NCBI GenBank assembly: GCA_965657495.1 | Contig: CBFHPD010000200.1 | Location: forward strand, 1-8,710 | DNA length: 8,710 nt | Direction: 5' to 3' | Source of the DNA: JALQTD01 sp965657495 | Lineage (GTDB): Bacteria > Bacteroidota > Bacteroidia > Flavobacteriales_D > Sanyastnellaceae | Shown: positions 1-7,087 of the stretch, piece after piece | How the letters are laid out: each line of letters opens with the position of its first letter | How positions within the stretch are numbered: position 1 is the stretch's first letter | Notes under the pieces: generated by a model | What the model was told of the DNA's origin: nothing | The model's database searches: none | Seen by the model: the letters and a program-made list of their open reading frames with translations, nothing else | Position numbers and translations under genes: made by a program

Positions 1-1
1 C

Positions 2-256
2 ATGTCGATGGAAGACCCGGAGGGAACGATGGCGGTGGTGGGGTCGTTTGTGCCGTTTTCGGCGCCGGTGATGATGTTGGTGCGGATTCCGCTCGGGGTG
101 CCGATGTGGGAAGTGCTGGCGAGTTTGGCCGGGGTGGCCTTGACCGCTTGGGGCGTGGTGGTGTTGGCCGGCAGGGTGTACCGCGTGGGGTTGTTGATGT
201 ACGGCAAGCGGCCGACGTTTGGGGAACTGTTACGTTGGATGTTCCACCGGTCATGA
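2..256 (+). CDS. ABC-2 type transporter permease, C-terminal part (5' truncated by window edge)
   Basis: This is the last 84 residues of an integral membrane permease that begins before the window, so its true start is not visible; the ATG at position 2 is probably an internal methionine. The visible part holds two hydrophobic stretches, about residues 10-28 and 36-57, joined by a short polar turn with the pattern VRIPxGVP. It ends with a basic tail containing YRVGxLMYGKRPTFxEL. From memory of the family, this ending (DPxGT, then VRIPxGVPxWE, then AGxxYRxGILMYGK) is typical of Bacteroidota permeases of the ABC-2/NatB group, which export ions or small molecules with a separate ATPase. The substrate cannot be told from this fragment. 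Its TGA overlaps the next gene's ATG, implying co-translation. Confidence 0.72.
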   Translation: MSMEDPEGTMAVVGSFVPFSAPVMMLVRIPLGVPMWEVLASLAGVALTAWGVVVLAGRVYRVGLLMYGKRPTFGELLRWMFHRS

Positions 257-1245
257 AGCGGGTAGGTGTCATCGATTGCGGCTCGAATTCCTTCACCTTG
301 GTGGTGGCGGAGCTGCAGGAACAGGGCTGGGTGCGCGTGTTTGCGAACAGCGTGCCGGTGGGGCTGGGGTCGGGGGGCTTTCAAAGCCAAACCATTCGCC
401 CCGACCGCCAGGCCCGGGGCCTCGATGCCCTCGGCGTCTTCCACGAAACCCTTCTCAATTACCGCGTCCAAGCGGTTTACGCGACGGGAACCAGTGCCCT
501 GCGGGATGCACGCAACGCCGCGGCCTTTGTCGCCGTGGCCCGTGCCAAATGGGGCATGGACATCGCCGTGATTTCCGGGAAGCAGGAGGCCTACGCCATT
601 TGGAAAGGCATGTTGCTGACCGAGCCCTTGCGCGCCGGGGAGACGGGGCTGATGATGGACATCGGCGGGGGGAGTGTGGAGTTTGCCGTCTGGGAACAAA
701 CCGCTGCCGGCCCCGACTTGAAGTGGCTTGAAAGCGTGGACGCGGGGGTGGTGCGGATCAAGGATTTGGCCAAACCCGCAGATCCCCTGACCGCTGCCGG
801 CGCCGACCGCCTCACGCCGTTCCTCGATGACGTGCTCGCTCCCGTGGACGCGGCCATCGAAGCGTGGCGGCCCCGGGTGCTCGTCGGTTCTAGCGGTTCG
901 TTCGATGCGTTGGCGGCCCTGCTGCGCGCAGGCGAGCCGGTGGCAGAACCGGAAGGGCGGCACGCCGTTGCCGAACCGGTGGACCCGGTCCGGCTGGGCG
1001 CCTTGCACGCGGAAATGCTTGCCACGGGATTGGAGGAGCGGTTGATGTGGAAGGGCATGCCGCCGTCGCGTGCACCTTATTTGCCCCTGTCATCCGTGTT
1101 GGTGCAGCGCATGCTGGGGCTGATGGGTCCGGAGGCACGGGTGGCGCGCTCTCCCTATGCCCTGCGGGAAGGGCTGGTGGAGCTCGCCCGGGAAGCTGAT
1201 TTGGCACCATCTTTGGACGCTGTTTGGCCAAACCTCCACGCATGA
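253..1245 (+). CDS. Ppx/GppA family phosphatase (exopolyphosphatase-like)
   Basis: The 330-residue protein belongs to the actin/hsp70-fold Ppx/GppA family, which removes terminal phosphates from polyphosphate or from pppGpp. Family motifs appear in order: phosphate loop 1, DCGSNSF (residues 8-14); ATGTSALRDARN (77-88); SGKQEA (108-113), with Glu112 in the place of the family's catalytic glutamate; and the second phosphate loop DIGGGSVEF (136-144). A later GSSGSFDAL segment fits the second half of the fold. The length matches the short two-domain form, without the C-terminal HD-like domains of the E. coli enzymes. Sequence alone does not separate exopolyphosphatase from pppGpp phosphatase, so no symbol is given. 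The start at 253 overlaps the permease stop as ATGA and places the phosphate loop at the usual position. A longer reading from 106 would only add the permease sequence in another frame. The gene ends in a second ATGA overlap with the sigma-54 regulator. Confidence 0.88.
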   Translation: MKRVGVIDCGSNSFTLVVAELQEQGWVRVFANSVPVGLGSGGFQSQTIRPDRQARGLDALGVFHETLLNYRVQAVYATGTSALRDARNAAAFVAVARAKWGMDIAVISGKQEAYAIWKGMLLTEPLRAGETGLMMDIGGGSVEFAVWEQTAAGPDLKWLESVDAGVVRIKDLAKPADPLTAAGADRLTPFLDDVLAPVDAAIEAWRPRVLVGSSGSFDALAALLRAGEPVAEPEGRHAVAEPVDPVRLGALHAEMLATGLEERLMWKGMPPSRAPYLPLSSVLVQRMLGLMGPEARVARSPYALREGLVELAREADLAPSLDAVWPNLHA

Positions 1246-2420
1246 CGAAAGTCCTCATCATCGACGACGAAGCCCCGATCCGGGCGAGCCTGCGCGAAAT
1301 CCTCGAGTACGAAGGATGCCGGGTGGAAGAGGCCGAAGACGGCGCGAAAGGCCTGTCCCAAGCCGTGAAGTTTGCGTTCGACCTCATTTTCTGCGACATC
1401 AAAATGCCCCGGATGGACGGCATGGATGTGTTGGACATGTTGCGGGAGAAGGGTGTGAAAACGCCGGTGGTGATGATCAGCGGCCACGGAACGGTGGAGG
1501 CCGCGGTGCAGGCGTTGAAGAAAGGAGCGTTTGATTTCATCCAGAAGCCACTCGACCTCAACCGCATCCTCGTGACGGTTCGCCACGCCCTCGAACAGCA
1601 AGCCCTCGAGGCCGAAACCCAAGAACTGCGCCGGACCATTCAAAGCGACAAGGCCAGTCCCATCGTAGGCGATTCTGCAGCCATCCGCGCCATCACCGAT
1701 CGCATCGCTACCGTGGCGCCCACCGAGGCGCGGGTGCTGGTGACCGGTCCCAATGGCGCAGGAAAGGAGTTGGTGGCCCGTCAGCTGCACGCGCTCAGCC
1801 CACGGCACAGTGGGCCGTTCATCGAAGTGAATTGCGCGGCCATTCCGGCCGAGCTCATCGAGAGCGAGTTGTTTGGTCACGAAAAGGGTGCGTTCACCAG
1901 CGCCATCAAGCAGCGCAAGGGCAAGTTTGAGTTGGCGCATGGCGGGACCTTGTTCCTCGATGAAATCGGAGACATGAGTCCGTCGGCCCAAGCGAAAGTT
2001 CTTCGGGCGTTGCAGGAAAACCGCATCACCCGCGTGGGGGGCGACGAAGACATCGCTGTGGACGTCCGCATTGTTGCGGCCACGAACCGGAACTTGCTCG
2101 AGGAAATCGATGGCGGACGGTTCCGGGAGGACCTGTATCACCGGCTCGCCGTCATCCTGGTGGAGGTTCCGCCATTGAACGACCGCCGCGACGACGTACC
2201 CGCACTGGTGGCCCATTTCCTGGAGCGCATCTGCAGCGATTATGGGGTGCCGGTTCCGAAGGTGGAAGCGGCCGGCATGAAATTGCTACAGGAAGCGAAT
2301 TGGCGGGGGAACATCCGCGAGTTGCGGAATGTGGTGGAGCGGCTCGTCATCTTGTCTCCCAAAGGGTCGCTCATCACCAAATCAGCGGTGCAGGAATTTT
2401 CTGGCGTGGCCTACAAGTGA
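1242..2420 (+). CDS. Sigma-54-dependent response regulator, NtrC type without a DNA-binding domain
   Basis: This 392-residue protein is a receiver domain joined to a sigma-54-activating AAA+ ATPase. The receiver (about 1-118) has acidic residues Asp8/Asp9, phospho-acceptor Asp52 in CDIKMP, Ser80 at the switch position and Lys102 in QKP. After a helical linker (about 118-138) comes the AAA+ domain: Walker A GPNGAGKE (169-176), the sigma-54-contacting GAFTSA loop (216-221), Walker B LFLDEIGD (237-244), an arginine-rich FREDLYHRL (294-302) and sensor-II region WRGNIREL (354-361). The protein ends about 30 residues later, so the usual C-terminal Fis-type helix-turn-helix is missing. The stop is followed by an intergenic region rather than a displaced HTH. 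It may therefore act from solution or through a partner; similar HTH-less proteins are, from memory, common in Bacteroidota. The ATG at 1242 is preferred over TTG at 1224 because it forms an ATGA overlap and starts at the first receiver strand (MTKVLIIDDE). No histidine kinase is in the window. Confidence 0.92.
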   Translation: MTKVLIIDDEAPIRASLREILEYEGCRVEEAEDGAKGLSQAVKFAFDLIFCDIKMPRMDGMDVLDMLREKGVKTPVVMISGHGTVEAAVQALKKGAFDFIQKPLDLNRILVTVRHALEQQALEAETQELRRTIQSDKASPIVGDSAAIRAITDRIATVAPTEARVLVTGPNGAGKELVARQLHALSPRHSGPFIEVNCAAIPAELIESELFGHEKGAFTSAIKQRKGKFELAHGGTLFLDEIGDMSPSAQAKVLRALQENRITRVGGDEDIAVDVRIVAATNRNLLEEIDGGRFREDLYHRLAVILVEVPPLNDRRDDVPALVAHFLERICSDYGVPVPKVEAAGMKLLQEANWRGNIRELRNVVERLVILSPKGSLITKSAVQEFSGVAYK

Positions 2421-2506
2421 TGTCCGCAAGTTCGGATTTAACATCCGTTTGAAGGCAACCCGGCAGAAAGGCAGCCGTCACTTATGTGAACGCAATTCCC
2501 ATCACA

Positions 2507-2923
2507 ATGAATGATTTGGTACTCTTCGGTCGAGAAATTCCTGGAAACTTGGTGTTCACGCTGTGCTTCTTGCTGCCGATCATTGCGGCAGGGAACTTGA
2601 AGCTGTTCTTGAAGGCGGGGCAGCCGGGTTGGAAGGTGTTTGTCCCTGGTGTCAACGTCGCCACGGCCATGCGCATCATCGGACGTCCTGCTTGGCACGC
2701 GTGGTTGTTTTTAATTCCTGGATACAACGTGTATTTGTTTTTCCGGACATTGATTGAATTGGCGCAGACCTTTGGCAAGCACTCTTGGGTGGATTACCTG
2801 CTGATTTCGGTGTTCAACATGTTCTATGTGTTGAACCTGGGGTTGGCCTACGAGGAGGAATACAAAGGGCCTGTCTATGGCAAAGAGCGCCCAGCGCGGG
2901 ATTCGCACTTAGCGACGGCCTAA
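2507..2923 (+). CDS. Small DUF5684-like membrane protein (LepB N-terminal module homologue)
   Basis: The 138-residue protein has about three hydrophobic segments: residues 14-34, 61-80 and 95-114. Between the first two lies AGQPGWKVFVPGVN, followed by IIGRPAWHAWLFLIPGYN, then ELAQTFGKHS and a tail with YKGPVYG. This pattern (glycine-tryptophan, P-x-x-N, IIGxPxW, IPxxN, FGK, GP) is what I recall from the DUF5684-type membrane module found alone or at the N terminus of Bacteroidota signal peptidase I. No S26 peptidase Ser/Lys motif is present, so it should not be a protease. Its function is unknown. The ATG at 2507 was chosen; an in-frame GTG at 2486 would add seven residues and cannot be excluded. 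It lies 86 nt after the sigma-54 regulator, probably as its own unit or by readthrough, and is followed by a strong terminator. Confidence 0.75.
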   Translation: MNDLVLFGREIPGNLVFTLCFLLPIIAAGNLKLFLKAGQPGWKVFVPGVNVATAMRIIGRPAWHAWLFLIPGYNVYLFFRTLIELAQTFGKHSWVDYLLISVFNMFYVLNLGLAYEEEYKGPVYGKERPARDSHLATA

Positions 2924-2948
2924 GGCGTGCACGCATTTGAAACGTAAA

Positions 2949-2991
2949 GGACATGAAAAAGCCCGGCCAGTAGCCGGGCTTTTTCATGTCC
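2949..2991. terminator. Bidirectional intrinsic terminator between convergent genes
   Basis: A perfect 19-bp inverted repeat (2949-2967 with 2973-2991) surrounds a 5-nt loop, CAGTA. The core is GCCCGGC pairing with GCCGGGC, flanked by A5 on the left and T5 on the right. Each strand therefore reads as a GC-rich hairpin followed by a U run. It starts 25 nt after the stop of the small membrane protein gene and ends 13 nt before the alaS stop, so it can end transcription from both sides. Confidence 0.93.
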
Positions 2992-3004
2992 AAGGATGCG
3001 GAGT

Positions 3005-5608
3005 TCAGATGAGCTCCCGGGCAGCCTTCAGGGCGTCGGCCATGCCGTCGGGGTGCTTCCCACCGGCCGTCGCAAAGAAGGGTTGACCGCCTCCGCCACC
3101 GCGGATGGCGGCCGCGAGCTGCTTCACGATTTGGCCCGCGTGCAGCCCTTTGTCCGCCACGACGTCGTCGCTGATGGCCACCGATAGGGTGGCTTTTCCG
3201 TCTGCGGCAGAACCGAACACCCCAAAGAACGGAGCACGTTCCGCTTTCAATTGAAACGCGAGGTCCTTGATGTCGCCTGTCGGCAGGTCGAGTTCGGTGA
3301 TGAGGACGTTGATGCCATTGACGGTCTCGATGGCATTCAGGAGGTCAGTTTTTGCGCCTGCTGCGGCTTGCTTTTGGAACTGCTCCACGTCGCGGGTGAG
3401 GGCGGCGACCTTTTCGAGGAGGTCTTCGACGGCCTTCACGGGTTGCTGGGACTTCAACAGGTGGTTGAGGGCCGTGAGGGTGGTGCGTTCATCGAGGCTG
3501 CGTTCGAGGGCGTGGGCGCCTGTGGTGGCCTCGATGCGGCGGATGCCTGCGGCGACGGCGGATTCCGAGAGGATGCGGAAGGTGCCGAGGCTGCCCGTGG
3601 CGGGCGCGTGGGTGCCGCCGCAGAGTTCTTTCGAGGAGCCAAATTCAATCATCCGAACCTCGTCGCCGTATTTCTCGCCGAAGAGCATGAGGGCTCCGGC
3701 GGCTTGGGCTTCGGCGATGGGGATGGCGCGGTGTTCGTTCAAGGGCAAGTTCGCCAGCACGCGCTCGTTGACTTGGGCTTCCACGCGGGCGATTTCTTCG
3801 TCCGTCATGCGGGAGAAATGCGAGAAGTCGAAGCGCAGGGCGTCGGGCTTGACGAGGGATCCTTTTTGTTCCACGTGCTCACCGAGGACGTCGCGGAGGG
3901 CTTCGTGTAGGAGGTGGGTGGCCGTGTGGTTCCGGGCGGCGTCCGCGCGCCGAACGGCATCGACCTCGACGGTGACGGGCGCGCTCGGATCCTGCGGGAG
4001 GGTGGCCGCGGAGTGCACGATGAGGTTGTTTTCGCGCTTGGTGTCGAAGATGGCGATGCAATCCCCGCCTGACGTCAGGTGCGCTTGGTCTCCGATTTGG
4101 CCTCCACCTTCTGGGTAGCACGGGGTGGTCTCCAAAACGAGCTGGTAAAACTTGCGTTTCTTCGCCTCCACCTCGCGGTACTTCAGGATGCGGGTCTCCA
4201 CCTTGAGCGCGTCGTACCCCACGAAGGTGCTGGCGCCTTCAGCCAACTCAACCCAGTCGTCCGCCGTGATCTTTCCGGCTGCGCGGCTGCGCTCCTTCGC
4301 AGCGGTCAATGCGGCATCAAACCCCGCCTCATCGAGGCCGTAACCGGACTCGCTCGCCATCAGAGCGGTCAAATCGACCGGGAAACCAAAGGTGTCATAG
4401 AGCTCAAACACGTCCTGTCCCGCCAAGGTGCCGCCCACCGGCAGCGCCGCCAAGCGCTCCTGCAACAAGTCGATGCCCTTGGAAAGCGTGCGCAAAAACG
4501 CTTCCTCTTCTTCCAAAATCACCCGCTCCATCAATTGCTGCTGGGCGCGCAACTCGGGGAAGGCCTCGCCCATGTGCTCTGCTAAGACCGGCACGAGCGC
4601 GTGCATGAACGGCTCTTGCAGCCCCAAGAAGGAGTAGCCGTACCGGATGGCGCGGCGCAAAATGCGGCGGATGACGTACCCGGCCCCGGTGTTGGAGGGC
4701 AGTTGCCCGTCGGCGATGCTGAAGGAGACGGCACGGATGTGGTCGGCAATGACGCGGAAGGCCACGTCGTCTTTCGAATCCGAGGCCGCGTAGCGCTTGC
4801 CGCACAGGGCTTCGGTCTTCGCCATCATGGGACGGAACACGTCCGTGTCGTAGTTCGACTGCTTGCCTTGCAAGGCCATGGCGAGGCGCTCGAGTCCCAT
4901 CCCGGTGTCGATGTGCTGCGCCGGCAGCGGTTGCAGGGAGCCGTTCGCCATCCGGTTGAACTGCATGAAGACCAAATTCCAAATCTCCACCACCTGCGGG
5001 TGGTCGGCGTTCACGAGCTCGGCCCCCGGTGTGGCGGCCCGCTCGGCATCGCTCCGGAGGTCCACGTGGATTTCCGAGCACGGACCACAGGGCCCGGTTT
5101 CACCCATCTCCCAGAAGTTGTCCTTCTTGCCAGCGGGGAGGATGCGCTCGGCCGCAATCCATTGTTTCCAGTAGTTTTTGGCCTCTGCATCTTCGGGCAA
5201 ACCATCCCCTGCATCCCCTTCAAAAACCGTGACATACAGGCGCTCCGGATCCAAGCCGTAGTGGTCCACGAGCAGTTCCCACGCCCAGGCAATGGCCTCC
5301 TCCTTGAAGTAATCACCGAAGCTCCAATTGCCGAGCATCTCGAACATCGTGTGGTGGTAGGTGTCCACGCCGACTTCCTCGAGGTCGTTGTGCTTGCCGC
5401 TCACGCGCAGGCACTTCTGGGTGTCCGCAATCCGCGGGTGCACGACCGGGCTGTTGCCGAGGAACAAATCCTTGAACGGGTTCATGCCCGCGTTGTTGAA
5501 CATCAACGTGGGGTCATCCTTGATGACCATGGGCGCCGAAGGGACGATTTCGTGGCCTTTGGAGGCGAAAAAGTCCAAGAACATTTGCCGGATTGCGCGA
5601 GATTCCAT
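3005..5608 (-). CDS. alaS: Alanine--tRNA ligase
   Basis: The 867-residue protein matches bacterial AlaRS in length and domain order; it charges tRNA-Ala in the cytoplasm. The class II catalytic domain comes first: an N-terminal region with FNNAGMNPFK (37-46), motif 2 region TMFEMLGNWSFGDYFK (87-102) and motif 3 DTGMGLERL (234-242). The tRNA-recognition region follows at about 250-460. The editing domain has zinc ligands HTATH (561-565) and CGGTH (663-667), which clear mischarged Ser/Gly-tRNA. A helical segment (about 705-750) leads to the C-terminal DHHA1/C-Ala domain with the glycine-rich RGGGGGQPFFATAGG (836-850). All key motifs are intact. The start at 5608 gives the usual MESRxIRQxFLDFF opening. 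An upstream ATG at 5728 would add 40 residues unlike the family and run into the divergent M23 gene. It is transcribed away from the M23 peptidase gene, with a 79-nt gap, and ends at the bidirectional terminator. Confidence 0.98.
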   Translation of the reverse strand: MESRAIRQMFLDFFASKGHEIVPSAPMVIKDDPTLMFNNAGMNPFKDLFLGNSPVVHPRIADTQKCLRVSGKHNDLEEVGVDTYHHTMFEMLGNWSFGDYFKEEAIAWAWELLVDHYGLDPERLYVTVFEGDAGDGLPEDAEAKNYWKQWIAAERILPAGKKDNFWEMGETGPCGPCSEIHVDLRSDAERAATPGAELVNADHPQVVEIWNLVFMQFNRMANGSLQPLPAQHIDTGMGLERLAMALQGKQSNYDTDVFRPMMAKTEALCGKRYAASDSKDDVAFRVIADHIRAVSFSIADGQLPSNTGAGYVIRRILRRAIRYGYSFLGLQEPFMHALVPVLAEHMGEAFPELRAQQQLMERVILEEEEAFLRTLSKGIDLLQERLAALPVGGTLAGQDVFELYDTFGFPVDLTALMASESGYGLDEAGFDAALTAAKERSRAAGKITADDWVELAEGASTFVGYDALKVETRILKYREVEAKKRKFYQLVLETTPCYPEGGGQIGDQAHLTSGGDCIAIFDTKRENNLIVHSAATLPQDPSAPVTVEVDAVRRADAARNHTATHLLHEALRDVLGEHVEQKGSLVKPDALRFDFSHFSRMTDEEIARVEAQVNERVLANLPLNEHRAIPIAEAQAAGALMLFGEKYGDEVRMIEFGSSKELCGGTHAPATGSLGTFRILSESAVAAGIRRIEATTGAHALERSLDERTTLTALNHLLKSQQPVKAVEDLLEKVAALTRDVEQFQKQAAAGAKTDLLNAIETVNGINVLITELDLPTGDIKDLAFQLKAERAPFFGVFGSAADGKATLSVAISDDVVADKGLHAGQIVKQLAAAIRGGGGGQPFFATAGGKHPDGMADALKAARELI

Positions 5609-5652
5609 TTGGCGTTGAGCGTTAAAGTGTGAAAAACCTGAAGGGGCCTTCG

Positions 5653-5683
5653 TTTGAGTGCGTGAAAATACGTCGCACCTTTG
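5653..5683 (+). promoter_or_regulatory. Bacteroidota-type promoter of the M23 peptidase gene
   Basis: TTTG at 5653-5656 matches the -33 element. CACCTTTG at 5676-5683 matches the -7 consensus TAnnTTTG except for its first base. They are separated by 19 nt, which is normal for this phylum. Only four bases lie between the -7 box and the ATG at 5688, so transcription should begin at or very near the start codon. This also argues against the in-frame GTG at 5658, which would lie inside the promoter. The match is by eye to a remembered consensus. Confidence 0.6.
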
Positions 5684-5687
5684 CGAA

Positions 5688-6665
5688 ATGCAGAAGCGAT
5701 TCCATAAGATTCGATTCAACGATCGCACGCTGGAGGTCCAGCAGGTGCCGTTTGACTTGAAGGACTATGTGTACTTCTTCCTGAAGCGCGTGGTGGCGTA
5801 TGGGGCGATTGCATCGTTGTCGATTTACGCGTTTGACCGCTGGTTCGAGAGCCCTGCGGATGTTGCGCGGGATCGGGAGTTGGCATTTTTGGAGCAGCAG
5901 CTTGAGACGTTGAACGAGGATTTGGCCCAAATGGATGCAGTCCTCTCCGACATTTCCCAGCGGGACGATGCCATCTACCGTTCCATCTTCGGCACCGATC
6001 CCTACCCGGCTTACCTCCGCAACCCCGGGGTCGGGGGCGTGGATCGGACGAAGCACCTCGAAGGGCACGCGTGGTCGGAGGAGCTGATTGCGGCGTCGGA
6101 AGGGGTCGCGGAGATGCAGCGGAAGTTGGTGGCGCAGAGCCGGAGCTTTGATGAGGTGTTGGATTTGGCCCGAAACAACACGGAACTGCTGAAGAGCATT
6201 CCCGCCATTCAGCCGGTGCGGAACGAGGACCTCAAGCGCATGGCGAGCGGCTACGGATACCGGATTCACCCCATTTACAAGGTGCGCAAATTCCACTACG
6301 GCATGGACTTTTCCGCGCCTACGGGCACGGATATTTTTGCCACTGGAGACGGCGAAGTCATCCTGGCGAAACGCACGTACAACGGCTTCGGCCGCCACGT
6401 CATCATCCGGCACGGTTTTGGGTACGAAACGCTGTATGCGCACATGAGCGAAATCCGCGTGAAACGCGGCGACAAGGTGCGCCGCGGGGACCTGATTGGG
6501 CTCGTGGGCAGCACGGGCACCTCGGTGGCGCCGCACCTGCACTACGAGGTCCACAAGGATGGAAAGCGGCTGAATCCGGCGCACTTCTACTTCAACGATT
6601 TGACGCCCGAGCAGTACGAGGAGTTGTTGATGCAGTCCGAGCAGGAGAACCAAAGCTTTGACTGA
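5688..6665 (+). CDS. Membrane-anchored M23 family metallopeptidase
   Basis: The 325-residue protein is a LytM/M23-type zinc endopeptidase expected to cleave peptidoglycan cross-bridges or stems in the periplasm. A short basic N terminus is followed by one likely membrane segment (about 28-48) and a coiled-coil-prone stretch (about 60-92). A helical linker runs to residue 175 and the M23 domain spans about 185-300. The zinc site is complete: HYGMD (His203, Asp207) and HLHYEV (His283, His285), with YAHM (His252) as the additional catalytic histidine. The GSTGTSVAPHLH segment (274-285) is typical of active family members. The ATG at 5688 is preferred over GTG 5658, which falls in the predicted promoter. 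The gene diverges from alaS and is followed after 62 nt by the MerR-type gene. From memory, alaS / M23 / MerR is a recurring gene order in Bacteroidota. The precise substrate is unknown. Confidence 0.92.
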   Translation: MQKRFHKIRFNDRTLEVQQVPFDLKDYVYFFLKRVVAYGAIASLSIYAFDRWFESPADVARDRELAFLEQQLETLNEDLAQMDAVLSDISQRDDAIYRSIFGTDPYPAYLRNPGVGGVDRTKHLEGHAWSEELIAASEGVAEMQRKLVAQSRSFDEVLDLARNNTELLKSIPAIQPVRNEDLKRMASGYGYRIHPIYKVRKFHYGMDFSAPTGTDIFATGDGEVILAKRTYNGFGRHVIIRHGFGYETLYAHMSEIRVKRGDKVRRGDLIGLVGSTGTSVAPHLHYEVHKDGKRLNPAHFYFNDLTPEQYEELLMQSEQENQSFD

Positions 6666-6727
6666 GTGCGCTTTGTGCCGCCTGATGCATTAACTTGAGG
6701 CCGCAATCCGAATCAGCTCGTTCCACC

Positions 6728-7087
6728 ATGCCGCCGATCCCGTCGTCCAACTCGTCCATTGAGAAACGCTTCTTTTCCATCACCGAGGTGGCGGCCGAAG
6801 TGGGCGAAAACGCGAGCGTGCTGCGGTACTGGGAAAAGGAGTTCCGCCAGTTGAATCCGCGGACCAATGCACGGGGAAAGCGGTTTTACACGCGCAAGGA
6901 AATCGACCTGATTAGGCAAATCCACGACCTTGTGCGCGGGCACGGATTCACGTTGGACGGCGCGCGCAAAGTGCTGAACGGCGAGGTGGAGGCGCCGGCT
7001 GCGCCCGATGACAAGGCCGCGGCCATCGCGCGGTTGCAGCGGTTGCGGGAACGCGTGCTGGCTTTGCAGCCTGAGAACGTCAGTTGA
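6728..7087 (+). CDS. Minimal MerR-family transcriptional regulator
   Basis: The 119-residue protein has a MerR-type winged helix-turn-helix at about 16-85. It reads FFSITEVAAEVGENASVLRYWE (helix-turn-helix, 15-36), then an RGKRFYTRKEID wing (49-60) and the LVRGHGFTLDGARKVLN segment (68-84). A short alanine-rich linker and a helix rich in Leu/Arg (about 97-112), probably for dimerisation, finish the protein. There is no cysteine and no room for an effector-binding domain, so it is not a metal or thiol sensor of the classical type; its signal and targets are unknown. The ATG at 6728 is chosen; a TTG at 6695 would add 11 poorly conserved-looking residues. It lies downstream of the M23 gene, probably co-transcribed, and its last 8 bases overlap the end of hldD on the other strand. 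Confidence 0.87.
   Translation: MPPIPSSNSSIEKRFFSITEVAAEVGENASVLRYWEKEFRQLNPRTNARGKRFYTRKEIDLIRQIHDLVRGHGFTLDGARKVLNGEVEAPAAPDDKAAAIARLQRLRERVLALQPENVS

Noticed and set aside
1155..2216. Long open frame (353 codons) on the minus strand
   Set aside because: It lies fully opposite the sigma-54 regulator, whose motifs are clear. Its protein is histidine- and arginine-rich with no recognisable motif, as expected for a complement shadow in GC-rich DNA.
2421..2506. Promoter for the small membrane protein gene
   Set aside because: TCCGTTTG at 2444-2451 is one base off the -7 consensus, but no TTG lies at the right distance upstream. Too weak to call.
4601..5632. Long open frame (343 codons) on the plus strand
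   Set aside because: It is entirely antisense to alaS, and its residues reflect the complement of conserved AlaRS codons. No family motif or promoter supports it.
5609..5687. T-box or other riboswitch upstream of alaS
   Set aside because: Only 79 nt separate the genes. No T-box sequence or terminator-like hairpin is seen; the small GAAGG/CCTTC inverted repeat at 5640-5651 is too short to matter.
5609..5728. 40-residue N-terminal extension of AlaS
   Set aside because: The extension does not resemble AlaRS and overlaps the divergent M23 gene and its promoter. The start at 5608 matches the family.
5622..6653. Long open frame (343 codons) on the minus strand
   Set aside because: It is antisense to the M23 peptidase gene, which has all zinc ligands intact, and would also enter the alaS upstream region.
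6666..6727. Promoter for the MerR-type gene
   Set aside because: TTTG at 6672-6675 and TAACTTGA at 6691-6698 match poorly and are only 15 nt apart. Co-transcription with the M23 gene is simpler.
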